This document shows, in pieces, positions 8,258 to 17,820 of a stretch of DNA of 64,000 nucleotides; position 1 is the first letter of the stretch, and each line of letters begins with the position of its first letter. The translations under genes and the position numbers were made by a program. The notes beneath the pieces were generated by a model. The model was not told the origin of the DNA. It saw only the letters and a list, made by a program, of their open reading frames with translations, and made no database searches. The stretch is taken from NCBI GenBank assembly GCA_002355495.1, contig AP017424.1, positions 248,001 through 312,000 on the forward strand. The letters run 5' to 3'. This DNA comes from Streptomyces laurentii. GTDB taxonomy: Bacteria > Actinomycetota > Actinomycetes > Streptomycetales > Streptomycetaceae.

Positions 8258-9628
8258 ATGAGCCCCCACGCCCCCACTCGTACGGGGGCCTCGGCGCCGC
8301 GGCCGGACCTGGACGGACGGCTGGCCGCGGCGCGCGGACTGCGCCCTCCGGCGACGGAGGGGCTGACCGGCCGGATCCGGGACGTGGTGGTGCTGGCCTC
8401 CAGCTCGCGCGGCGGGTCGAGCATGGTCGCGGAGACCCTGCGCGCGTCGGAGGCCCTGCTCCACATGCAGGGCGAGATCAATCCGTTTCTGCGCATGACA
8501 GGGCTGGGAGCTCCCGACAGTGGGGACTGCGACCGGCTCGACGCGGGTCATCTGGCCGGTCTCGCCCCGGACCGGCGCACACTTCTCGACACCGAACTCG
8601 CCCATGACATCGGGTCGCCCGCGCCCTGGGGCGACCCGCGTGACGACGAGCGGTTCGTGACGGACGTGGCCGCCCGGCTCGTCATGCAGTGGCCCGATGT
8701 CCCGGTGGATCCAGTGGTGTTGGCGCGGACCGCCGGGTCCGTCCTGGCCCGGCTGAGGGCCGAATCGCCAGCGTCCGGAGCCGTACTGCCCTGCCCTGAA
8801 AGCTATTTCCTTACGCTCCTCACCGAACTGACCAGGCTTGGGCTGCCGTTCAATCCGTGGAGTTACGACCTGCCCGCCCGGCTGCTTCGCGCCGAGACGG
8901 CGGACACCCGGTCCACCGCCGTGCCCGGCGGGACGCTCATCGAGGAGCCCCCGTTCATCCTGCCCCGCCCCTGGCGTCCGGCGACGGCGCACGACGCCGC
9001 GACCCGGCCTCTGGTGGTCAAGACCCCCAGCAACGCCTACCGGTTCGGCTTCCTGCGGGCGCTGTTCCCGCGGGCCCGGTTCCGTATCGTCCACCTCACC
9101 CGTAATCCCGCCGCCGCCGTCAACGGGCTCCACGACGGCTGGCTGCACCACGGGTTCCACGCGCACCGGATGTCCCGACCGCTCGGGATCGACGGATACG
9201 TGGACCGGCACCCGGAGAACCGCTGGTGGTGGAAGTTCGATCTGCCGTACGGATGGCAGGAGTTCACCCGGGCTCCGCTGCTCGACGTGTGCGCCTTCCA
9301 GTGGCGCAGCGCGCATCGGGCGGTACTCGACGAACCGCACGGCGCCGACGGCCCGGTCGAGCGGATCACCGTACGCTTCGAGGACCTGATCGGTACGGCC
9401 GCCGGGCGCGTCGCGTGCTTCGAGCGGCTGGCCGACCGGCTCGGCATCCCGTTCGACGGCGCGTTCCGGCGGGCTGCCCATGACGGGATCGGTCCGGTGG
9501 TCGCCACCGCCCCGCCGCGGGCGGGCCGGTGGCGGGACCGCGCCGACGCGATCCGGGCCGCCCTGGGACCGGAGGACAAGGAAGTGGCCGAGCGCCTCGG
9601 CTACACCGACGAAGCGGAATGGATCTGA
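8258..9628 (+). CDS. PAPS-dependent sulfotransferase (second, larger copy)
   Basis: The 456-residue protein has the sulfotransferase P-loop-like motif VVVLASSSRGGSSMVAETL near residue 47. The 3'-phosphate segment FRIVHLTRNPAAAVNGLHDG lies in its C-terminal half, and the family ending RITVRFEDLIG...CFERLADRLGIPF also fits. A large insert separates the two halves. It starts seven bases after the fusion gene and ends seven bases before cysD. Together with the first sulfotransferase and the ATP sulfurylase subunit it makes sulfation the clear theme of the operon. Substrate unknown. The N-terminal 45 residues are basic and Pro/Ala-rich with no clear signal peptide. Confidence 0.85.
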   Translation: MSPHAPTRTGASAPRPDLDGRLAAARGLRPPATEGLTGRIRDVVVLASSSRGGSSMVAETLRASEALLHMQGEINPFLRMTGLGAPDSGDCDRLDAGHLAGLAPDRRTLLDTELAHDIGSPAPWGDPRDDERFVTDVAARLVMQWPDVPVDPVVLARTAGSVLARLRAESPASGAVLPCPESYFLTLLTELTRLGLPFNPWSYDLPARLLRAETADTRSTAVPGGTLIEEPPFILPRPWRPATAHDAATRPLVVKTPSNAYRFGFLRALFPRARFRIVHLTRNPAAAVNGLHDGWLHHGFHAHRMSRPLGIDGYVDRHPENRWWWKFDLPYGWQEFTRAPLLDVCAFQWRSAHRAVLDEPHGADGPVERITVRFEDLIGTAAGRVACFERLADRLGIPFDGAFRRAAHDGIGPVVATAPPRAGRWRDRADAIRAALGPEDKEVAERLGYTDEAEWI

Positions 9629-9634
9629 GGGCCC

Positions 9635-10576
9635 GTGTCCCCACAGCCGCCGGCCGGTGACGCGACGGGGTCGGGCCCGCCGGCCGCCTGGTCGCATCTG
9701 GACGCCCTCGAGTCCGAGGCGGTGCACATCGTCCGGGAGGTGGCGGGCGAGTTCGAGAACCCGGTGCTCCTGTTCTCCGGCGGCAAGGACTCCATCGTCA
9801 TGCTGCACCTGGCGCTGAAGGCGTTCACCCCGGCGCCGGTGCCGTTCGGACTGCTGCACGTGGACACCGGGCACAACTTCCCCGAGGTCCTCGCCTACCG
9901 CGACCGCGCCGTCGAGAAGCACGGACTGCGGCTGCACGTCGCCTCCGTCCAGGAGTACATCGACGCGGGCGCGCTGCGCGAGCGGCCGGACGGCACCCGC
10001 AATCCGCTGCAGACGCTGCCGCTGACCGAGACGATCCGGCAGCGGAAGTACGACGCGGTCTTCGGCGGCGGGCGGCGCGACGAGGAGAAGGCCCGCGCCA
10101 AGGAACGGGTGTTCTCTCTACGGGACGCGTTCTCGCAGTGGGACCCGCGCCGCCAGCGGCCCGAGCTGTGGCAGCTGTACAACGGCCGGCACGCCCCCGG
10201 GGAGCACGTGCGCGTGTTCCCGCTGTCCAACTGGACCGAGCTGGACGTCTGGCAGTACATCCGGCGCGAGAGCATCGAGTTGCCGGAGATCTACTTCGCC
10301 CACGTCCGCGAGGTGTTCCGCCGCGACGGCATGTGGCTGACGGCCGGTGACTGGGGCGGGCCGCGGGCGGGCGAGCCGGTCGAGCGGCGGCGGATCCGCT
10401 ACCGCACCGTCGGCGACATGTCCTGTACCGGCGCGATCGACTCCGACGCGGTGACCCTGGACCAGGTGATCGCCGAGATCGCCGTGTCCCGCCTCACCGA
10501 GCGGGGTGCGACCCGCGCCGACGACAAGCTGTCCGAGGCGGCCATGGAGGACCGTAAGCGCGAGGGGTACTTCTGA
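9635..10576 (+). CDS. cysD: Sulfate adenylyltransferase subunit 2 (CysD-like)
   Basis: The 313-residue protein is a PP-loop ATPase of the PAPS-reductase/CysD family. The pyrophosphate loop FSGGKDSIVMLHLALKAF lies near residues 47-64. Family signatures DTGHNFPEVL, FGGGRRDEEKARAKERVFS, FPLSNWTELDVWQYI and the C-terminal KREGYF are all present. With the GTPase CysN it makes adenosine 5'-phosphosulfate, which APS kinase turns into PAPS for sulfotransferases. No cysN or cysC lies in this window, so the partner must come from upstream of base 1 or from primary metabolism. The GTG start at 9635 lies seven bases after the sulfotransferase stop. Placement in the operon suggests a dedicated boost of PAPS supply. 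Confidence 0.93.
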   Translation: MSPQPPAGDATGSGPPAAWSHLDALESEAVHIVREVAGEFENPVLLFSGGKDSIVMLHLALKAFTPAPVPFGLLHVDTGHNFPEVLAYRDRAVEKHGLRLHVASVQEYIDAGALRERPDGTRNPLQTLPLTETIRQRKYDAVFGGGRRDEEKARAKERVFSLRDAFSQWDPRRQRPELWQLYNGRHAPGEHVRVFPLSNWTELDVWQYIRRESIELPEIYFAHVREVFRRDGMWLTAGDWGGPRAGEPVERRRIRYRTVGDMSCTGAIDSDAVTLDQVIAEIAVSRLTERGATRADDKLSEAAMEDRKREGYF

Positions 10577-10650
10577 GCGGTGGCGGTGGCGGTGCCGGTC
10601 GGGTGCGCCCAGGCGCTGCCGGTCGGGCCGGCCCGGTCGGACGCGTACGC

Positions 10651-10702
10651 CGGAAGCCGGCGGCCCCGGGGAGTTCCTTCCCCCCGGGGCCGCCGGCTTC
10701 CG
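10651..10702. terminator. Perfect 21-bp hairpin, bidirectional terminator
   Basis: The left arm at 10651-10671 and right arm at 10682-10702 are exact reverse complements, with a ten-base loop AGTTCCTTCC. There is no U-tract, as usual in Streptomyces. It lies between the convergent cysD and kdpC stops and should end both operons. Confidence 0.88.
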
Positions 10703-10721
10703 TGGCACCGTGCTCAGGCCG

Positions 10722-11390
10722 TCAGCCCTTGGCCACCAGGTCCTTCAGCGCGATGTTGAGCTGGAGGACGTTGACGCGCGGCTCGCCGATGAAGCCGAGG
10801 ATCCGGTCGTCGGTGTGGTCGGCGACCAGCTTGTCGACCTGGGCCACGGTGAGGTGGTTCCTCTCCGCGACGCGGTGGACCTGGAGTTCGGCGTACGCCG
10901 GGGAGATGTGCGGGTCCAGACCCGAGCCGGAGGACGTCACCGCTTCGGCCGGCACCTGGGACGGCTTGACCTGGTAGTCGGCGGTGGAGTTGTCCTTGAC
11001 CACGGCCGCCTTCGCCTCCTTCACCCAGCTGATCAGCTCGGCGTTGTCGGCGGAGCGGTTGGTGGCGCCGGAGAGGAGGAGCGCGTACTGGGTGTTGACG
11101 CTGTTGGTGCCGAGGCCGTTGGACGGGCGCGGCTGGAACCAGCGCAGGTCCGGGGCGGCCGTCTCCTGGCCTTCCTTGAGCGGCAGGTCGTACCGCTGTC
11201 CGATGAGCGCGGAGCCGACGACCTTCCCGTCGTCCTTGATCTCCGAGCCGTTGGCCTTGCCGGGGAAGACGAGCTGGGCGATCCCGGTGACGGCGAGCGG
11301 GTAGAGCACGCCGCACACCACCGTGAGGACGATCAGGGCCCGGAGGCCGGCCCAGAGCACGCGGCCCGTGTTTCCTACCGAGTTGTTCAT
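10722..11390 (-). CDS. kdpC: Potassium-transporting ATPase subunit KdpC
   Basis: The 222-residue protein has one N-terminal membrane helix (about 12-38, LRALIVLTVVCGVLYPLAVTG) and the conserved motifs GSALIGQ, SGSGLDPHISP and VADHTDDR...FIGEPRVNVLQLN. KdpC is the small periplasm-facing subunit that stabilises the KdpFABC P-type pump and raises its ATP affinity. The start is ATG 11390, six bases downstream of the kdpB stop. It is last in the leftward kdp operon. Confidence 0.96.
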   Translation of the reverse strand: MNNSVGNTGRVLWAGLRALIVLTVVCGVLYPLAVTGIAQLVFPGKANGSEIKDDGKVVGSALIGQRYDLPLKEGQETAAPDLRWFQPRPSNGLGTNSVNTQYALLLSGATNRSADNAELISWVKEAKAAVVKDNSTADYQVKPSQVPAEAVTSSGSGLDPHISPAYAELQVHRVAERNHLTVAQVDKLVADHTDDRILGFIGEPRVNVLQLNIALKDLVAKG

Positions 11391-11396
11391 CGTGGA

Positions 11397-13582
<2,186 letters not shown>

Positions 13583-13586
<4 letters not shown>

Positions 13587-15247
13587 GCCGCGAGCCCTTC
13601 GGCGAGCGGTCCAAGGGCGAGGGCCGGGAAGTAGGTGAGACCGGTGATGATCAGGATCGTGCCGACCAGCAGGCCCGTGAACAGCGGCTTCTCGGTCCGC
13701 AGCGTGCCCGCGGTCGCCGGTACGGGCGCCTGCTCGGACAGCGAGCCGGCGAGCGCGAGGACGAACACCATCGGCAGGAAGCGGCCGAGCAGCATCGCGA
13801 TGCCGACGGTCGAGTTGAACCACTGGGTGTCCGCGTTCAGGCCGCCGAAGGCCGATCCGTTGTTGTTGGCACCGGAGGTGTAGGCGTACAGGATCTCGGA
13901 GAAGCCGTGCGCGCCCGTGTTCGTCATCGAGTGCGGAGGCGTCGGCAGCGCCATCGCGAGCGCCGTGAAGCAGAGCACGAGCGCCGGGGTGATCAGGATG
14001 TAGCAGGCCGCGAACTTGATCTCGCGGGTGCCGATCTTCTTGCCCAGGTACTCGGGCGTACGGCCGACCATCAGGCCCGCGATGAAGACGGCGATGACCG
14101 CCATGATCAGCATGCCGTAGAGGCCGGAGCCGACACCACCGGGCGCGATCTCGCCGAGCTGCATGCCGAGCATCGCGATGCCGCCGCCGAAGCCGGTGTA
14201 CGAGTCGTGGAAGGAGTTCACCGCGCCGGTCGAGGTCAGCGTCGTGGCGACCGCGAACAGCGAGGAGCCGGCGATCCCGAACCGGGTCTCCTTGCCCTCC
14301 ATCGCCCCGCCCGCGATCTCCAGGGCCGGGCCGCGGTGGGCGAACTCGGTCCACATCATCAGCGCGGTGAAGCCGACCCAGATCACGGCCATCGTGCCGA
14401 GGATCGCGTACCCCTGCTTGAGCGAGCCGACCATCCGGCCGAAGGTGCGTGTCATCGCGAAGGGGATCACGAGTATCAGGTAGATCTCGAAGAGGTTCGA
14501 CAGCCCGTTGGGGTTCTCGAAGGGGTGCGCCGAGTTGGCGTTGAAGTAGCCGCCGCCGTTCGTGCCCAGCTCCTTGATGACCTCCTGCGAGGCCACCGCG
14601 CCGCCGTTCCACTGCTGCGCTCCGCCGCTGAACTGGCCGACCTCGTGGATGCCGGAGAAGTTCTGGATGGCGCCGCAGGCGACCAGGACCAGCGCGCCGA
14701 CCACCGCGAGGGGCAGCAGGACGCGGACGGTGCCGCGCACGAGGTCGGCCCAGAAGTTGCCGAGCTCGCCGGAGCGGGACCGGGCGAAACCGCGGACGAG
14801 GGCGACCGCCACGGCCATGCCGACCGCCGCCGAGACGAAGTTCTGCACCGCGAGGCCGCCGGTCTGCACGACGTGGCCCATGGCCTGTTCGCCGGAGTAC
14901 GACTGCCAGTTGGTGTTCGCGACGAACGAGGCGGCCGTGTTGAACGCCTGGTCCGGGTCGATCGACACGAAGCCGAGCGAGCCGGGCAGCACGCCCTGGA
15001 CCCGCTGCAGCAGGTAGAGGAAGAGGACGCTGACGGCGGAGAAGGCGAGCACTCCGCGCAGATAGGCCGGCCAGCGCATCTCCGTGTCCGGGTTCGCGCC
15101 GATCACCCGGTAGATCCACTTCTCGGGTGTGTAGTGCTTCTCCGAGGAGTAGACACGCGCCATGTAGTCACCGAGCGGCCGGTACGACAGACCGAGCGCG
15201 ACGACCAGCGCCAGAAGCTGGAGCACTCCAGCGAGGACGGGACTCAT
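13583..15247 (-). CDS. kdpA: Potassium-transporting ATPase potassium-binding subunit KdpA
   Basis: The 554-residue polytopic protein belongs to the SKT channel-like family and carries the four pore-loop regions (for example [42 protein letters not shown] and [12 protein letters not shown]). It forms the selective K+ path of KdpFABC in the membrane. It begins at ATG 15247, eight bases after the kdpF stop, and its TGA overlaps the kdpB start. Length and motifs match the family. Confidence 0.96.
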
Positions 15248-15254
15248 CTCGGGC

Positions 15255-15344
15255 TCAGAACCTCTCCGGCTTGACGAGGGCGAGGATCAGATAACCCAGC
15301 AGGGCGGCGGCCACGAGAAGACCGACGATGTTCTCGGCAGTCAC
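15255..15344 (-). CDS. kdpF: KdpF, small membrane subunit of the Kdp pump
   Basis: This is a 29-codon gene starting at GTG 15344 ([20 protein letters not shown], then ALVKPERF). One hydrophobic helix ends in the family-typical L-V-K-P-E-R/K-F tail. KdpF stabilises the KdpABC complex in the lipid bilayer. Its GTG start overlaps the stop of the still smaller frame upstream (GTGA), and kdpA follows eight bases later. Confidence 0.92.
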   Translation of the reverse strand: MTAENIVGLLVAAALLGYLILALVKPERF

Positions 15345-15424
15345 AGCTTGGCCACCCCCTTGGCGATGAACGCCACCAGCGCGAAGATCGCGACCGTGGC
15401 GAGGACGAAGGCCACGTCGGCCAT
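15341..15424 (-). CDS. 27-residue membrane peptide coupled to kdpF
   Basis: ATG 15424 opens a 27-codon frame beginning MADVAFVLATVAIFALVAFI and ending AKGVAKL. It is a single hydrophobic helix with a basic tail, and its TGA shares bases with the kdpF GTG. The layout and composition suggest a real leader gene of the kdp operon rather than noise. It could be an extra small subunit or a translation-coupling peptide. I know of no assigned function. Confidence 0.65.
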   Translation of the reverse strand: MADVAFVLATVAIFALVAFIAKGVAKL

Positions 15425-16270
15425 CGTGAGCTCCCGGTGAGAAGGAAGAGAATCGAATACTCGGACACGACGAGCGAACCTCATTCCAGCCACGCCGCCG
15501 CTCCCGTTGACGCCCCCCTTACGCCGCGCCGCCTTCTCTTGACGCGTCCTCTACGTGACGGGGCCCGTACGGCGCCCCGGGCGGCCGGAACGCGGCGGTG
15601 GGACGCGTCGGCGGGACGTGTCGGCCGCGGGCACGGAGCCGCGGGCGCAGGTCAGGGCGCCGGAGGGAGTACGGGGTGACGGCCGGATCGGCGGGGTCGC
15701 GACGGTCGATCCCGGCCACCGTCAGAGACCCGTCAATTCGGGCGCCTCGCTCCACTCCGGGCGGCCGGCCGGGGCTAGCGTTCCTCTCGGTCGCTCACCC
15801 CGACCGCGGGACGTCAGTGGCCTGATCGTCCCCTGGCCGCGGGGGCACGGCGGCTCTTCCCGTCCAGCTGACCGTGCCCCCGCTCCGCCAGCGCCGTTTC
15901 GGGACCTCCTTTCCCGGCCGCCGTGGCCGACTCCCCGTCAGTGAGGCGCAGGAGCGGGTCCGTCGGTCTTGTGGTCCCTCCCGCGCTCGGCTTCGATGGA
16001 GGACGCACCGCACGTGCCTCTCCCTCCCTCGGGCGCCCCTTCGGGCGTCCCGCCGCACACCCCGCCGACCGGTCGCCGCAACCCGCTCCCTTGGGGCGTC
16101 GTGACCCGCTTCCCCGTCCGGGCGGCCCCTCCTCTTCGCCCTCGTGTCCGCCCTCATCCGCCGGCCACACCACCGAGAGACCCGCACCGCGCAGGCGGAC
16201 GCACCACGGCCGCCCGGCCGGCCGTCGCTCTTCCGTGTTCCGTTCCGCCGCGTCCGTACCAGGAGTACCC
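15425..16270. promoter_or_regulatory. Divergent regulatory region between kdp operon and GNAT gene
   Basis: About 850 bases have no supported gene. Frames open across it are Pro/Arg/Ala-rich and lack ribosome sites. It must contain the kdp promoter (leftward) and that of the GNAT gene (rightward). An inverted repeat lies at 15839-15883. I looked for a c-di-AMP (ydaO-type) riboswitch signature and did not find a convincing one. No KdpE box is recognisable by eye. Confidence 0.5.
15839..15883. terminator. 12-bp inverted repeat in the kdp-GNAT intergenic region
   Basis: GCGGGGGCACGG (15839-15850) and CCGTGCCCCCGC (15872-15883) are perfect complements around a 21-base loop. It could be a transcription terminator, an attenuator for one of the flanking leaders, or an operator. 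No known family is recognised. Confidence 0.4.
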
Positions 16271-17050
16271 GTGATCCCCCACGCGTCCCACCAGCCTCCC
16301 GCTCCCGCCCGTGTCTTCCTCTCCGGCGCTCCCGGCACCGGCGCCCTCGCCGAGCACGTCCTCGCCACCGGCCACGGCCAGTGGTGGACCGACCGGACCG
16401 AAGAGCCCCGCGTCGTCGCCGTGACCTGCGGCGGACACGCCCTTCTGGCCGGGGATCCCGGCGCCGTCACCCCCGGCCGGCTGGCCCCGCTCGCCGGGCA
16501 CTACATCGAGGCAGCGGACCGTTTCCTCCCGGTGCTCGGCGCCGCCTTCGGCCACCTCCATCCGTGGGAGCGGATGCTCTACGTACACCGGGCCGAGCCC
16601 GTCGTACCGCGCGTCCCCCACGGGGTGACCGTGCGCCGTGTCGTCCCCGGGGACGCGGGCGCGCTGGCCGCCCTCGACCCCGCGGCGGCCTGGCTCCACG
16701 GCACCTGGGGCAGCCCCGCCGCCCTCGCCGGGTCCGGCCTGGCCTGGGCCGCCTTCCGCCGGGGCCGCGTCCTCGCACTGGCCTGCACCCGCTTCGCCGG
16801 CAGCCGCTACGAGGACGTCGCCTGCGCCACCGGACCCGACGAACGCCGCCGGCATCTCGCCCTGGCCTGCGTCACCGGGCTGACCGCCGACATCGCGGCG
16901 CGCGGCCGGCGCGCCAGCTGGACCTGCTCACGCGACAACCGCCCCAGCCGGCTGCTCGCCTGGACCGCCGGCTTCCGGCTGACCCGCGAATACGTCCACT
17001 TCGCCGCCGGGCCCGTCAACCACGCGTCAAAGTTGGCGGACGCCGCATAG
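16271..17050 (+). CDS. GNAT-family acetyltransferase-like protein
   Basis: The 259-residue protein starts at GTG 16271, with AGGAG five to nine bases upstream. Its C-terminal half fits a GNAT fold: VRRVVPGDAGALAALDP as the entry strand, then LALACTRFAGSRYEDVACAT and a terminal segment TCSRDNRPSRLLAWTAGFR that resembles motif B. The N-terminal 100 residues are less typical. Acceptor unknown. It stands alone between the kdp operon and the KimA-like gene. Confidence 0.65.
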   Translation: MIPHASHQPPAPARVFLSGAPGTGALAEHVLATGHGQWWTDRTEEPRVVAVTCGGHALLAGDPGAVTPGRLAPLAGHYIEAADRFLPVLGAAFGHLHPWERMLYVHRAEPVVPRVPHGVTVRRVVPGDAGALAALDPAAAWLHGTWGSPAALAGSGLAWAAFRRGRVLALACTRFAGSRYEDVACATGPDERRRHLALACVTGLTADIAARGRRASWTCSRDNRPSRLLAWTAGFRLTREYVHFAAGPVNHASKLADAA

Positions 17051-17104
17051 GAACCGCGTCAAACCCTCCTTTCCGGGCCCGACCAGGGCTTTAGCGTGCG
17101 CGCC

Positions 17105-17656
17105 ATGGAGCAACGATTCGTCCCGCCGCACCGGCCCGGTGAGCGCGCCGCCCGCGCCCGTGTCGTCCACGACGTGCGGTGGGCGCGGGACGCCGGGGCC
17201 GCCGCCGGCTGCGCCGGGCTGCTGCTCGTCGTGTCCCTGGCCGTGGAGGCGCTGACCGGCGGGCCGGATCTGCCGGACACGCTGCTGTGGGCTGCCCTGT
17301 CCGGCGCGCTCTTCGTGGTCCTCCTGCCCGCGCGGGTCGTCGCCGCACCGGGCCGGGTCAGCGTGCGGGGCGTCTGCGTCCGCCGGACCGTACGGACCGA
17401 CCGGCTCGCCGCCCTCCGCTGGTCCGACGGCATCGAGCGGGGCCTCGACCTCCGTGACACGGACGGCGGGCACGCGCGGATCGAACTGCGCGTCCTCCTG
17501 GCCAATCCGCGCCTCTGGCTGCTCCTGGAGACCGACGCCCGCGCCTGTGCCGGCAACGGCACCCTGCTGAAGGGAATCGGTGATCTCGACCGGCTCGCCC
17601 GGCGGATCGAACGGGACACGGCCCGGTCGGTGTTCACGGTCTCCGGGCTCGACTGA
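17105..17656 (+). CDS. Small membrane protein with PH-like domain
   Basis: The 183-residue protein starts at ATG 17105, though a ribosome site is weak. Two adjacent membrane helices (about 35-55 and 62-82) are followed by a soluble domain of strand-like segments (VSVRGVCVRRTVRTDRLAAL, then GLDLRDTDGG), resembling bacterial PH-like domains found after twin helices. It ends with ERDTARSVFTVSGLD. Function unknown. It is convergent with the KimA-like gene and separated from it by a hairpin. Confidence 0.65.
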   Translation: MEQRFVPPHRPGERAARARVVHDVRWARDAGAAAGCAGLLLVVSLAVEALTGGPDLPDTLLWAALSGALFVVLLPARVVAAPGRVSVRGVCVRRTVRTDRLAALRWSDGIERGLDLRDTDGGHARIELRVLLANPRLWLLLETDARACAGNGTLLKGIGDLDRLARRIERDTARSVFTVSGLD

Positions 17657-17710
17657 CCCGGCAGGCCGGCGCCGTCCGTCTGTCCGTCCGGGCCGGGGAC
17701 TCGTCGCCAA

Positions 17711-17752
17711 GCCTCCGCCCGGTGCGGCGCGGGGTGAGCACCGGGCGGAGGC
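17711..17752. terminator. Perfect 15-bp hairpin between convergent genes
   Basis: GCCTCCGCCCGGTGC (17711-17725) pairs exactly with GCACCGGGCGGAGGC (17738-17752) around a 12-base loop. It lies between the small membrane protein gene and the KimA-like gene, and fits a bidirectional terminator. Confidence 0.82.
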
Positions 17753-17820
17753 GTCCTTGGCGGATCCGGGCGGGGCCGATGGGGCGGGCGGGGCGGGCGG
17801 TCGGGACGGTGGTCCGCCCG

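Noticed and set aside
6194..9937. A leftward open frame of more than 1200 codons opposite the sulfation operon
   Set aside because: It is the mirror frame of strongly GC-biased coding DNA; its product is Arg/Gly/Pro-rich with no domains, while the rightward genes carry clear motifs.
15923..16270. N-terminal extension of the GNAT gene upstream of 16271
   Set aside because: The added 116 residues are Pro/Arg/Ser-rich without motifs, and AGGAG is placed correctly for GTG 16271.
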